Position numbers and translations under genes: made by a program. From Epiperipatus broadwayi (Eukaryota > Onychophora > Udeonychophora > Euonychophora > Peripatidae), in NCBI GenBank assembly GCA_028023455.1, contig JAQFVV010000185.1, positions 310,001 through 374,000 on the forward strand: a stretch of 64,000 nucleotides of DNA, given 5' to 3'. This document shows positions 35,071-48,092 of this stretch, piece by piece. A model generated the notes under the pieces. It worked only from the letters and a program-made list of their open reading frames with translations, had not been told where the DNA came from and ran no database searches. Every line of letters starts with the position of its first letter. Positions within the stretch are counted from its first letter, which is position 1.

Positions 35071-36459
35071 GATTACTTGTAAAAATTAAAAAAAAAATAT
35101 ATTTCAAATTTTTATACATATAAAGTATTTTGGTCTGTCTTAAAAATGTTTTTATTTTTGACATAACATAGATCAAATCAAATATTAATATTATTACTAC
35201 TACAATGTGGCAAACACATAGGCTCCTCAGAGCAAGAAAATATTGATGAAATGGTGGATTCCAAATACCTATCTCTTAGGCAAAAGAATAGATTTCTGGA
35301 CTTTGTCACAGCACATCAGGAAAATGTGGAAAGACACACCAAATATAAATGATCCTCTCTAGGGATTTAGGTACCTTCAATAATGCTGAAAAGTGATAAC
35401 CATCACAAAATACAAAAAAAAGCACTATGAATCTTATGGAATAAATGACCATCTCATCCCACAAAGCACAATAAATCATTATAACTTAGGTCTAATTTTT
35501 AAGACAAACACCTCATACAAAATAAACAATGACAAGATGAGAACTTAACACTAATAAAATGACTGATTTAATATATGCATAAAATTATTCAAAACAATAA
35601 GCAATCTCTGAAACCAACAATAGATCAGTCAAGTAACTATTAATTATCTTTAAAACAAGAATACAATAAATTTTCTGGCAATATATAACAAAAATACACA
35701 CATATATGAATTATATAGTATAAACTTTAAATAAATAAGTGGACGTAATGCAAAATAAAGTGCAACAATTCAAAGTAGATAATACACAATTAAAGTGGTA
35801 TATAACAGTAAACTATTGTATTATTATAATAATTATAAGCATACTAGACTTCTGATAAACTCTTTTAAGGCTGTTTTACCAATGAGTGGCTGAAATACTC
35901 ATAAACCTTGTAAGAGAAAACAAATGACAGAGATAAATATCTTTGATAGATAAAATATTGCCAAACTTAATAAAAACAGCACATAATGAAATGTATAAAA
36001 TTTACCTAGGAACATGTGAATATACCAACACATTCCACCACAAATCATCAAAATACTAATAGCAATAAAATTTACATTTACACCTAACATCATGATAGCA
36101 TATTATAATAATATTACAATAATTATAATAATAAATATTTTTTTCTCTCTTTTTTTTAAAACACCTTAGTTCATTAATGGAAAATTTCCACTAAGAGCAG
36201 TCTGCTAGGAGGGCAAAGTCTTTTTGTGATGGCTTGTCCACATAGGAAATATAAGATGCACCAACAAAGAATAAGTATTTTTGAAAATTAGCAAATATAA
36301 CTTAGGATGAGCATAATAGTAATAATAATAAATGTTCTTAATGCTAAATTATATTCAAATATAACATTCATTAGTATTTGAGAAGTTGACCAATATGATA
36401 TTTAATTAGAAAAATTATTCAATTAACGACATTGAAGAATAGTGTTATATATTTCATAG
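35071..36459. other. Non-coding sequence
   Basis: A stretch at about 35,220-35,345 is more balanced in composition and open on the plus strand for about 40 codons (DEMVDSKYLSLRQKNRF), but I do not recognise it. The frame at 35,899-36,093 (minus) is hydrophobic and AT-driven. Confidence 0.4.
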
Positions 36460-37150
36460 AAAGTTTTCCCAGATCTGTGGCTTTAATGGAATAAGCAAAA
36501 GAAATATTTGTAACTTCTTGACCTTTTTCAAAGAAGCACACACACACACTAATTTAACTAAATGATAACAAGAGTCATTTCCAGGCATTTGTTTTAGTAG
36601 CATAAGAAAAATATTTATAACTTCCTTTTTTATATATATTTTAAAAGAAGCACACGACTATGCAAATTCAATATCATAAAAATAACAAAAGTCATTTTTG
36701 GGTTTTAATCTCCTATAAACAAAGCTAGCATAATTTTTCTCCTACAAAAATATATAGCAAAATATTTGTAATTTTTATTATTATTATGTATACCTCAAAG
36801 AAAACGCACATGAGTTCAACTAGATACTAATAAAGTCGATTCCAGGTATTTTTGAGTTTCAATAATATTGTTTTAAAAGCATTTTTTTTTTTTAAAAATA
36901 AAATAAAACGGATAATCTGCAAATAATCAATGCATTTTCAAAAACGTCCTTTAAATTAGTATAGCACACTATCTTAAATAAACGCATATATTTTTAAGTT
37001 TTCTTCATTCATGTCTTGATAGTGTCTTTAAAATTACTAATATTCAGAGAGAAGAAGCATATGAATTTATTTAGACTTTCTTTACAATACAAAATTTAAT
37101 CAATTCCAGGTTTCTTAGAGATATCAATTTACTAGAAATATTCGGAGAAG
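36460..37150 (+). repeat. Degenerate minisatellite, four or more units
   Basis: Units are marked by AAGAAGCACA-like starts near 36,531, 36,643, 36,796 and 37,051, followed by a TTCAACTA-like block, AAAGTCATTTCCAGG-like block (near 36,570, 36,690, 36,833, 37,100) and AAAATATTTGTAACTT-like block. Spacing is uneven (about 112, 153 and 255 bp) because of insertions. The homology is visible only over these blocks. Confidence 0.6.
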
Positions 37151-39299
37151 AAAAAAAAACAAATATCATATTAGCATTTCTTCCTGGGCTAAACAATAAG
37201 TTATTTTCATATAACTGCCTAATTAAAAAAATATAACTGGTAAGCACAATATCTATAATAAGTTAATGAAATTATAATTCTTTTAAACAGTTTATAACAG
37301 AATGATTAGAGTAACCGTATATGTAAAATTTTCTTGAGAGTTAAATATTCTGAGCTATCTTCTTAAATTTGAAGTTCTTTTTTTAAAAATAAAATTGACT
37401 CAAGAAAAGGTGAAATATTAAAATGTCTAGAATTAGTTTATAAATGAACATTTTGAAATGCATCACCTGATTTGTTTTAGAACTTAAAATTGAATAAAAA
37501 TGAAGACATTTACTTTTAACAATTAAATTAATTTTTCGTGGCATTTCAGAGAGTAGTAGAAGAAAAAATTCGAATATTGAATTAAGCATAGAATGAGCAA
37601 GGTTAGCTTTAGGCTTGTTAGCAAATCATCATGGGTTTGAAATCAAATAAAATTTATATTTTATACTTTAAATGAAAGTAAAAATAATTATAAAAAATTA
37701 ACACTATTCTGGTATAACACAGATGTTTTGAGTACTCAGATAATCAGCAGTTGTCACCAGTTGCAGGTTTCCGAGAAATTGATGATGGTTTTCTGTCTTA
37801 TAGCAATTTTTTTTTAAAATCAAAGTTTAGCCACTCTCTTCAAAAGAGACATTTGTGGTCACAAGGTCAATGAATTTCAACACCTAATTAAGATTCATAT
37901 GTCATTCCGATCTAGTTAATTTTGAAATGACCAAGTGCTTAAAGGTCTGAATTGAAAAAGAGACTATTAATAACTTATTAATTAATAAACTTAAAGAATA
38001 AATAAAATAACTATAATAATTATTATATTCTTAAATAAAAATAATCTCCCTTTCCATTCTTTGTTTAAAACCTTAAAATAATAAATATTAACCCTTTATT
38101 TTGCATATTTCATAAAATATTTTATTATTAAAAGTGTAACTTTTAGAATTAAATAACTTGGTAATTAAAACCAAGTAATCATTAAATAAATGTAAGCACA
38201 AACATTTATACACACATGTAGACAGAACGTTAATTATTTCTTTAATTTAAAGCTGCTTTATTAACTAATTTAAAGTTGATTTGATTAACTAAACTTAATA
38301 TTCAGCTGCAGAAACTATTTTATCTTAACTGAACTGTCTTAATAACCCTACCAATTAAAAATACCTGTCTTTAATAGCTTATTAGTATTAAAATATCAAC
38401 TAAATTTTTATAGAGCAACCCATTATTTAATCTAATTCCATCAAGCTTTATTTGAAATTAAAACAATTAATTCAGCAAATAACTTTATTAATTGAGAACT
38501 TAGTTGGAAGTATTAAATAACTCAATATTATTTACTCCTACAATTTTTTTAAAACAATTTAGCTTTCCTTTAGCTTTATACAAGTACATCAACTCATTAT
38601 AATAAAAACTATTTCAATACAATATTTCAAACAATTAAAACACTAACTGATTAAACAAATAGGAAACATAGCATTGGGATACATTTTATATCCAGGTTGA
38701 CAAAAATAACCTGCATATAAGGAAACTACTTATTATTTACTATCTTTTTTTAAATATTAATAAGCATAGCAAACTAACTTATAACAGTATGAAAAGAAAA
38801 CAATGTATAATGTACAGGGTTACAGTATATATAATTTAAATAAAATATGAACCAATTATTTTATTTGAAAGATTGACTTTATTTTTTTAAATTTTATTTT
38901 AAAACTATGTCAGTTATGTACATTTACAGGCCATAGAATAATATTTGATTTTTATTAATTTATCTATTTTATCCTGAGAATATTGGAACATTATTTGATT
39001 ACTTGTTCAAACTTTAATGAACAGCCATATTACTGAATGTTAAAGAATTAGAACATTAGAAGAAGTTATGTATATTTATCTATTATCCAAATTAGAATCC
39101 AGATTCAACAAAATGTTTCTTTTGTTTCTGAATCACGTTTAGCAAGAAATTTTAAGTCTTGTTAGTATATTTTAATGTTAAATTTTAAAGTTAGAGATTT
39201 ACAGTTTTAAAAAATACCAAACTTGGATTTATTCCCTTTGATATTGTTAACATTTTGACTTATTTAATTGTGTGGTGTCATTATAAGAGTTATCATATT
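37151..39299. other. Non-coding AT-rich sequence
   Basis: No motif recognised. Short frames such as 37,383-37,589 are AT-driven. Confidence 0.45.
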
Positions 39300-39640
39300 T
39301 CCCACATTTTTTACCATTACAATTTGGCATATAAGGTAATAAAGTTTCTATTTTTTCATTTATTTACTATCTTAACTAAATGTTCTTTTTCACAATTACA
39401 ATTTGAAGCTTAAAACTTATTGGCCTTTATTAAAGAGAACCTACTCTGCCTTTATACAGTTACAGTTTGCTGTCTCAATTCAAGGAATATTATCAAACCA
39501 GAAATTTTCTCCTTTTCTTTCAGTAGCAATTTGGCCATTCAAATCTGTAGGGCATTTGAAGAGGCAGCTTGTTTCAATTCACAGGCATAACATAGCCTCT
39601 CATGATTCATTTTTTATAGTTACATTATACCATCTTGGTT
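39300..39640 (+). repeat. Degenerate 60-95-bp repeats around a TTACAATTTG motif
   Basis: Variants of pyrimidine tract + CAnTTACAnTTTG recur at about 39,312, 39,391, 39,454, 39,520 and 39,615. The 79-codon frame across them (39,403-39,642) has no family motif and reflects the repeat. Confidence 0.4.
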
Positions 39641-41210
39641 AGACCTTGAATAGGCATTATCATATATTTACAATAAAAAATCTTAAGTTTTATATGTCAT
39701 TGATCTTATAGATTGTTGATTGTTTTGAAGTCATTAAGTGATATTATATCTAATTTTAAGTTATTAGGAAAACACCCAGGATACAAAAATAATATTTCAC
39801 AATTTTTTCTTATTTTTATCTTTTTAAAAGTAATTTGCAATTTTATTTTTCTTTTATTTATTTTATCTTTAAAGAAAAAATATGCAGTAGACTTGACATT
39901 CTATTTTAAAATTACTTATAAATTTAAAAATTTGCATTTTTTTAAAGAGTTAAAATAATATTGCATTAATTTACATATTTTTTAAAGGTAATATTTGCTA
40001 TTCAAAATTTAAAGGTCATTGTTACTATTATTTTTATTTTAAAATTTGAAAAGAAGACATATTGTCAGAGATTTTGGATTGTGTTCAAGTGATCTCAGTA
40101 TTAGCTCAATGGAATTAAACATATCTAAAATGATTTCATAAAACTATATCAGTCAAAAACATATAATACCCATGTATTCACTGGGAAAATTCTTATTCTT
40201 CTTGTTCTATATTTTTTTAAAATGTAAGTTTATATTTTAAAAATATTTTAAAGTAAAGCATCATGATGAAAAGACAAATAAAAGTTTAATGTTTACTCCC
40301 AGGACAATGTAAATCTTTTGAGAGATTTTAAAATAACAGCTAAAATGGGATTTATTATTTGAAAGCATGATTGGAGAAAATATTTTTAAAGTGCATATTT
40401 CAAAATCATTTAAATATTTATGTGCATCTATATATCAAATGCTCATGAATTATTAACATGCCAAGGATAAAATGATAATTGTTTGATCAAATGGAATAAT
40501 TAATAGCTAGAAATGTTAATAAAGTTTAAGCTTGAAAGTCAATATCTACATGCATTTGTAATTTATATATGTGTTCTGATGAACCAATAATTAATAAATA
40601 TATATATATATAATAACTCTGAATGTTATAGTCATCTTTTTAAAAAGAAATAATAATTAATATGTTACCAAGAAATTATTAATAACCAGTTTAATAAATA
40701 AACTTCAAATAGACTAAAACACACACTCTTCATTTATTAAATTATTGTACATCAAAATGTTGAATTCACTTGATGGATTTGGAAACTTAAAGAGCAGTAG
40801 AACTTTTAGTGATAAATATTAATCACTATTTACACAGGTTGTACAATCAATTTTTTATTTATTATATGTAATTATTTGATTTTATATTATTATTTTGAAG
40901 AGGTATTTAACATAAAATTATATGTGGATTAACCAAAGAAAATCTTAATAGTTCTAAATTTTATATTTAATAATCATAATATTTCATCTAATCATTTGTT
41001 TTGATTTGTCTGATAAATGTTAAATAGAAAAACTATAAAAAATTATTATTTTTCTTTCTATGATTTTTTATATATTGTTTATTTGAAATCAATACATAAA
41101 GGGATATTTTCTTCTGGTGTGAAAAGAATGTTTATGTTGAGCACCACTTAGATAGTTCAAACAAATATAATATTATATGATACCTTAATTTAAATTACAA
41201 TAATCTATTT
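39641..41210. other. Non-coding AT-rich sequence
   Basis: No feature recognised. The frame at 39,713-39,958 is Phe/Leu/Lys-rich from AT bias. Confidence 0.45.
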
Positions 41211-41664
41211 AATTACATTCATATCGGCCATTCAAACCAATTGTGTAAACGCTTTGCGAGTGTTAAATAATAAATGAATACCCTCTGATCAATACAAGAT
41301 ATAAAATTTATGCAGGAATAAAAAGAATCCCAAAGAATCCCTCTTATTCCTACAACTCAAATATTTATATACGAGCAAATCTGAAGTACTGGCACAGAAG
41401 GTGTGACAATATAACTGTCACTTTAAATTACTATATACAATGTCTGAATGAATGACGCCGGTGAAATTTTCTAGAATTTACTAAGCGTCATTCCAACTGA
41501 AACTTAATCATATATATAAATAAGCATTTATTTTTATAGCGTCTGTAAATTCTATATCTTGCATACATTCTATATCTTGTATTGGTCAGAGGGTATTCAT
41601 TTATTATTTAACACTCGCAAAGCGTTTGCACAATTGGCTTGAATGGCCGATATGAATGTAATTA
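41211..41664. repeat. Large inverted repeat (arms of about 94 bp)
   Basis: 41,211-41,304 is the reverse complement of about 41,571-41,664. It includes ATATCGGCCATTCAA and GTGTTAAATAATAAATGAAT in the left arm, with only a few mismatches. The right arm belongs to a MITE (41,512-41,708) and the left arm is a truncated inverted copy of the same MITE. The spacer of about 265 bp is unique. Confidence 0.88.
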
Positions 41665-41708
41665 CAAATTGTATACAGATGCTATAAAAATAAATGCTTA
41701 TTTATATA
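41512..41708 (+). mobile_element. MITE with terminal inverted repeats (about 195 bp)
   Basis: Ends of about 31 bp (41,514-41,545 and the inverse at 41,675-41,708) share ATAAATAAGCATTTATTTTT and TATAGC[G/A]TCTGTA. It is flanked by TA-rich sequence, as expected of a Tc1/mariner-type MITE that duplicates TA. A second copy sits in the 3' LTR at 58.45-58.61 kb. It encodes nothing, so a transposase elsewhere would be needed. Confidence 0.75.
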
Positions 41709-44700
41709 AATAATCTATTTATTAAATTTTTATTGTTCAATTTGTAAATAAATTATTATTATTATGAGTCTCATTTAAGTTAATAGATATATGATGTAAT
41801 AATTATAAATTCTTGACTTATTATAAACATAAACAAATAAGATTTAATTAAGTAATGTATATTTTATTGTTATAATAGAATCCAGTAATGATTAAAAGTT
41901 AATGTAATATTTTTATGAATATTCATTGGGATAAAAACTATTAATAAATACTTGCATTAAAATTTTATGTAATCATTAAAGTTAATATCTTTATATATGC
42001 TTGAATGCAATAAAAAATTTTCACACAGTAACAGAAGGGTTATTTGTGAATGAACACCAATGCAAATATATTAATGAATTTTAAATATTTTTTCAACATA
42101 GACTTTGGATTATTTTATTAATAAAGCCTACTTAATCTTTACTCATTTTATTCTATTACAGATTTATTTAACTAACACAACATTATTAATTTTAGCTAGT
42201 ATATTTATTTCATTCCATATTTGTATTACAATTAATACTATTTCAAATTTTAACTTTACAATTTATAGGAAATGTAAAGGAAACAGTCCATACAATCACT
42301 TTAGTTTATTATGGCTTTTAATAGTCACCATGTTAGTATTTTGGGATAATAAACAATTAATTAAATCTTTTCTTATTTTTACTATTTTGGATCTATCTTG
42401 TTCAAAGAGTTAGGGTATTAATAAGAGTTAACATCCTTATCTTCTTAATTTTATATCAGTATAAATTTGGTGTTTAGAGTTAGGAAATATAAATAAAGTC
42501 TATTTCTCTTGTCTCGTTTTTATACAGGGACAGATATTGGTATCCTCAACTTAGCCTTTAAAGAGTCTCTTCTTATTCATTTTATACTCTTACAGTATAT
42601 ATAATTGAAATAAAAAGTAAGTAGATTTCTATCGAGTTATATAATGTCAACAATATATATTGTAATCTAATGTTCAAGTTGCAATCAAATTGGAGCAGAA
42701 GACAATCTGTTCTATATGAAAGTACATTTGCGATTAGTAGCATACGTACAAAAGTAAATTAAAATAAATATATGTTTTATCTTAAATATTATTCCAGAAT
42801 TTAACAATAGATGAAAGTTAAGATAAAGTAATTTCTCAGGATAGTCTTGTATATATATATGATAATAATCTTATCATATATAGTCTTGTATATATATATG
42901 ATAATAATCTTAATATATTCTTAAACAAACATTTTCTAATATGCTATTTCTTGTGTAACGAACTACTTTAATATGAATCAATATGTGTTTTAACTAAGAC
43001 TAGCAATTTAATTCTTAAATATAATGTTTAACTAATTGTTTATCACAGGCTTATTAGTCAATCTTAATCATTTAAATAAATTGATAAAAAAATGTATGGT
43101 TGTAAAGTTTATTTATTAATTTTAGGTAGAATGAATGTATTTTTTTTATTGCACATCACTTTGTCCTACTTATTTGTATTTCAAATAACAATAATAACAA
43201 TAAATAGGGTATAAAACTTAAATAAATTAATATGTAATTTTGTAAAATAGAAACATGACCTTTAATTTCATAAATATGCAAAGATGTTGGTTTTAATATT
43301 GACAAAATAGATTTATTAAATATAACAATTGCTTATTATAAAATAATAAGAATATACCAAAAATAATAAAAATTATTAGCAAATAAACATAACTTATTAT
43401 TAAGATACTATAAAAATAATCAATAAATATTAGTGTTTGTTCTCTAAGCTAAACTTAGAATAAGAATATGTGTAATTATAAAATGTTGCAAAGATAGTAG
43501 CACTCTATTGGAGAAGGTTGCATAATATTAAAACAAATCCTAGTTTAAATACTGGAGGATAGGAATGTTTACAATGCCTTACTTAGTTTGTTAACAATAA
43601 TCAATAAATTATCAACTTCATTTTATAAATTAGGCTATTTCTTTCACTTTTTAAAGTAATTAAAGAGGATTAGATGTTCAAACTTCCTACAGTCATCCAC
43701 TCTATCCAATATAATCACTTTACATGAACATATACATGTGAAAAAAATAAATGATCTATTTCATGCTGAACCAGCACTCATCAGTTGATCCATATCATAA
43801 TCTACCACACACACATATATAATCAGTGCTTGGTTTATATTAAGATAGCAAATCTATGCACCACTTTAATGGACAGGCTTCAATCCTTTCCACTCTCCAA
43901 CTCTTCCTTAATATTCCTAAATAATATACAAAATAAATAGCTTTATTTATTATACATTAATATGCTTTACTGAAATAACTTGTTATTCTTCTATATTCTT
44001 TAAAGTCTTAATAATTAGTTAGCAGTATACCTCTACTAACAAATACAATTTATTTTATTTATATCATCAGAATGCCTTATTGTATATTATAAAGTTTCAA
44101 ATTAATACAAATATCATAGGCATTATACACACAAATATTTCTTAGACATTTAATTGTCTATTAAAGGATGATTAGTCTCCTATAGATCTAAGACTGAAAT
44201 TAAAAAGTAATAAAATATATAATAAATTAAATATAAACATATTTACACAAGTTTAAAAGTTAGTTTAACTAAATACAGCCTGACTCTAATATATGAAATG
44301 CAAATCACATATATTACACCTTATCCAATATCATTAATAAAATATATAAAGTTGTTATCTGTACCTTCATATCTCAGCATTACTTTGAGAACTTGATTAT
44401 ACAATTACACTAGCAATAACTTTAATTAAATAACTAGACAATTATAATAAAGTTTATTTAAAGTAATTTATTGATTCACATTCCAACTATTATGAATGAT
44501 TGAAAATTATCCAATAGAAATAATTACATTTTGAATAGTATTCCAACATTTTAAAATTCACAAGCAATACTTTAATAAAAAACATTAGATATTAAATTAT
44601 AATCACAAGTAATTCCTTTTGTTGCTTTAATCCTTAGGACAATCAATAGGATGATTTAATAAAATTCATTAAGCACATTTGATAATCTGATTTTGATTAC

Positions 44701-45568
44701 ATAGTTAGTACTCTAATCCTCTTAGGATGTCTGCTGATCACTTTGATATTTATTACATTTTTATATTGAGGCATTTATAATTCTAAATCCATTCTTAAAG
44801 CACTGACATTGAATTGTATTTTATTATACAAAGAGAGAGAGAGCAGTTTAATCCATTTAAGAGTGCTTACAGATTTATATCCATATGGTTGGCATTTATC
44901 ATGTATTTTAACAATAGTACACCTTTTGGTTTACAGACACTTAATCCATTTTGCTATATATTTCAGGTCATTTTAATATCTAATAAAACCAAGCAAATAA
45001 ATTATTATCCATAAATGAATTAACACTATTGATTTTCATTATCATTTCAGCATTTACCCAAAACTGTAAATTTTATATGAATTTATACAGAACTTTAAAC
45101 TTATTAATTAAAGTATACCTTTCACTAATCCATGACAAAGTAATCCATAATTTTGAAACATATTATTTTGCAATTATTTGAAAAGAGAAGACATTTCATA
45201 ATTATTGTGAATGAAAAGATAAGTGGATTGATTGAAGCTATACTGATCATCCTGTAAGCAATTTTACAAAGTTTTCCATAATAAGTTGAAAGCAATAAAT
45301 TAAATTTTCTTGAAAATAATATTTGGTGATAATTCTGTTGTTCGTTGGTTATACATTTCTGTTCGAGAAAAAGAAAACATTTTGCCAGCAAGGTAAAATG
45401 CCTAGAGTTAGTTTTTTTTATTCTGACATTATGAAGGAGACAGTCAAAATGGCTATTGTCAAAGTTACTTTGACTGAACCTTTGATGCACTGTAATTTTA
45501 CAATGACTAATTGGACTTTTTTAAGTACTCCTATTTATAACTTTTGGTAATATCTTAATTGGTCATGA
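41709..45568. other. 3.9 kb AT-rich non-coding sequence
   Basis: Frames at 42,105-42,413 (102 codons, Ile/Phe/Thr-rich), 45,125-45,490 (minus, 121 codons) and 45,323-45,550 show no domain I recognise and overlap each other, so I do not call them genes. A 39-bp tandem duplication lies at 42,842-42,912. Confidence 0.4.
42842..42912 (+). repeat. Two-copy 39-bp tandem repeat
   Basis: TAGTCTTGTATATATATATG followed by ATAATAATCTTA occurs twice, 39 bp apart. Confidence 0.9.
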
Positions 45569-45672
45569 TTTTTTTTTTTTTTTAAGTGTCATAGCATCGA
45601 CCGGGACGCGAACCCGCAACCCGGGCAACTACCTGCAAATGCAAGGCAGTCACGCTGACCTCTTGACCACCA
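45569..45672 (-). mobile_element. tRNA-derived SINE
   Basis: On the minus strand a tRNA-like body ends GGGTTCGCGTCCCGGTCGAT, a good Pol III B box and T-arm stem, followed by GCTATGACACTT and a 15-base A tail. An anticodon-arm-like CTGC...GCAG hairpin lies upstream. The 5' acceptor strand does not pair with the 3' strand, so this is not a working tRNA. The post-tRNA tail (ATGCTnTGACA + poly A) matches that of the element at 60,516. Flanks AAGCATGTC and AATCATGAC may be a decayed target-site duplication. Confidence 0.75.
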
Positions 45673-46600
45673 ATTTTTGACATGCTTTTCTGCTTTCTTG
45701 TTTTTCTGGGAAAAATTTAAGAACTATCATGGTCAGAGTCATCAGATGAGTAGAATTGTTTAGTTTTATTTTATGCAGCACAATTTTTCAGATAGTGAAC
45801 AAAATGAAAAAAAATAATATTATTAAACATTTTAATCACTTCCTTTTGATATAATTCAGAATAAATATTACAATCATTTATTAAAATAAAAACTTACTAA
45901 TCCTTTTCAAGTTCTCAGATATTTATTTATAAATGCATTTCATAAATACCTTTTAATTAAATCATGATCACACCAATCAATATATGTTAATTTATTAGTT
46001 TTAGATTTATAAATTGACTAAGTTCAAACACATAAAATCTCACGCATGCTCACGTGAATTTTATACAAACTGTTAGATTTATTATTTTAATGAAATGTAT
46101 TCTTAATTTCAATTATTTTGATATAATTATTGTAAAATCTATTTTAAATATTCTGTTTTATTATGTTTGATTTCCTAATCTATAAAATTATTCATTTTAA
46201 AGTTTGTGTGTCTTTTTATTTAACATAAAATTCATTTGTGCTTTATTTAAAAAAATACAGACGTACGTATTTTATATATGTGTTGATTAACAAAATCTAC
46301 TTGGAAGACATCTTTAAGTCCTTTTTGAAATTAAATTTTCTTTTGGGCAATAATATGAAAGTTTTTTAAAATTAATATTGACTATATTATCTACTATCTG
46401 ATCAATAATAGTAGTGGATTTAATTTGTTTAACCAGAAAACAAAGCCAATAAAATTTTCCCCGGCTTTTGGCTATATTAGTCAATTACGATAGTAAATAC
46501 AAAGTTACAATATATATATAATTAGTTTCCAACCAGTAACCACCTAAACATTCACAGTAAATATAGCAACCAATATTTCTAACTGCTGTCAAGGCAACCT
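45673..46600. other. Non-coding AT-rich sequence
   Basis: No feature recognised. Confidence 0.45.
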
Positions 46601-48092
46601 TGGATCTGAAGTCCAATCCATGCTTCACAGCCGCCTATAAACGTAATTAGTATTGTAGGCCTGAATTAAGTTTATAGTCCAATATCAGCAGGGTTTTACA
46701 TTAAAGCTAAAATTAATTACGTTCATTAAATTTGTATGTGCAGTAAATATTTTCTTTTAAATAAATTCCATTCTAAGATTAGATTTCTGTTAATAAAAAT
46801 TGCTTGTAAAACCTATTAGTCAAACATATATATATATACATCAAGCATATATATATATGAGTTAATGCAAAATTCTGCTGAAATAAAATGCTTATTTTAT
46901 TAAAAGAAATAAGAATGTATTTTTCTTTTTAAATCTTGTTAAAATATTTAATATGATTTGATTTTGAGATAAGCCCGCCAACATTTTCTAAAAGAATGTA
47001 TATTTTAATTAATTAGCCCATTCAAGGCAAATTAAAGATGGCCTTCTCTTTCTTTTTTAATTAATAAAATTCAAAGTTTAAAGAAAGAAGTTTAGAATAA
47101 AAAAGTAAAAGTTATTTTTAGAAAATGTTACCTTGAAACAAAGGAGTGTGTGTGTGTGTGGGGGGCTTATCAAGATTTAAGATCATACATAAAACAATAG
47201 AAGATAGCTTACAAAAAAACATATAAATCGGAGAGAGAACAAAAGACTAGGCATTCAGATTTTCCTTTTGGGAGATGGGTTTTCAGACTTTCCTTTTGAA
47301 GATTTCATTCAGATTTCTCTGGAGGCTTTTTCTTGTGCTTGCAGAGATTTCTCTGTAGAGAATTCTTTCAGATTTTTCCTGTGCTTTGAACCTCCCAGAT
47401 TTTGCTTCTCATTTCCATTTTGCTCAAGAAAGTTATTCAACTGTCATCTTCGAAATCACGGATAATTTTGAACATGCTACAAGCTAAAAATCATATGAAT
47501 TTGATGGATTCTACCATGTGAGGTGGTTAGGCAAGCTTTGCCTGCGCAAGGTCCTAAATACCATCAAGATGCCATAGTATCCAACCAATATTAATCTAAA
47601 CTTTGTGCCATGTCTGTAGGACTTTTCGTAAAAGCATGCTATGTATTTCCACTTTCCTTGTCCGGACAAATACCTATCGATGGACGGATCAAACCATGAA
47701 CAGGACCAAGGAATCAGGATGGTAATCGTATCTCTCCTCATGAACTATTTATTATGCTACCCTTTTTGTTCATACCTTTTTTAATTGCTTAATTGAATTA
47801 TATTTTGAATTGGTGTATTTAATTATATTTGTTATGTAACCATTTTTATTAGACTAGTCTTATATATATATATATGGTGTGATCATCTATCTATATATAT
47901 TTAACCCTTTTTCCTTCGCTATTTTTCATTACTAACATGTATAAATATTTCGTATTCCATTGTGGTTAAGTTTAAAAGTTAATTTGTCATTAGAATATCT
48001 TTCCAATTTCAATGTTTGTAAAATAAATACGAGTAAGTTTCCTTTGTTTGCCAACTTGATCTCCTCGATAACGCCTCTTTTGTCCGCCATTA
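46601..48092 (+). repeat. 5' LTR, first part
   Basis: Collinear with 57,194-58,851, including the promoter at 47,222 and its downstream TTCAGATTTTCC repeats. Small frames at 47,268-47,465 and 47,511-47,741 are LTR sequence seen in both copies. I assign them no function. Homology stops at TCCGCCATTA (48,092). Confidence 0.85.
47222..47260 (+). promoter_or_regulatory. LTR core promoter candidate (5' LTR)
   Basis: TATAAATCGG at 47,223 is followed about 30 bases later by GCATTCAGATT, an initiator-like start. The other LTR has the stronger form TATAAATAGG. The bases that follow contain repeated TTCAGATTTTCC units, which would form the start of the R region. Confidence 0.5.

Noticed and set aside
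42105-42413. Membrane protein suggested by a 102-codon hydrophobic frame
   Set aside because: Ile/Phe/Leu richness follows from AT bias. No motif, and no supporting neighbour.
45125-45490. 121-codon minus-strand frame as a host gene
   Set aside because: Overlapped by an antisense frame of similar quality, no domain, no splice context or homologous copy that I can see. Composition fits chance in a region with balanced bases.
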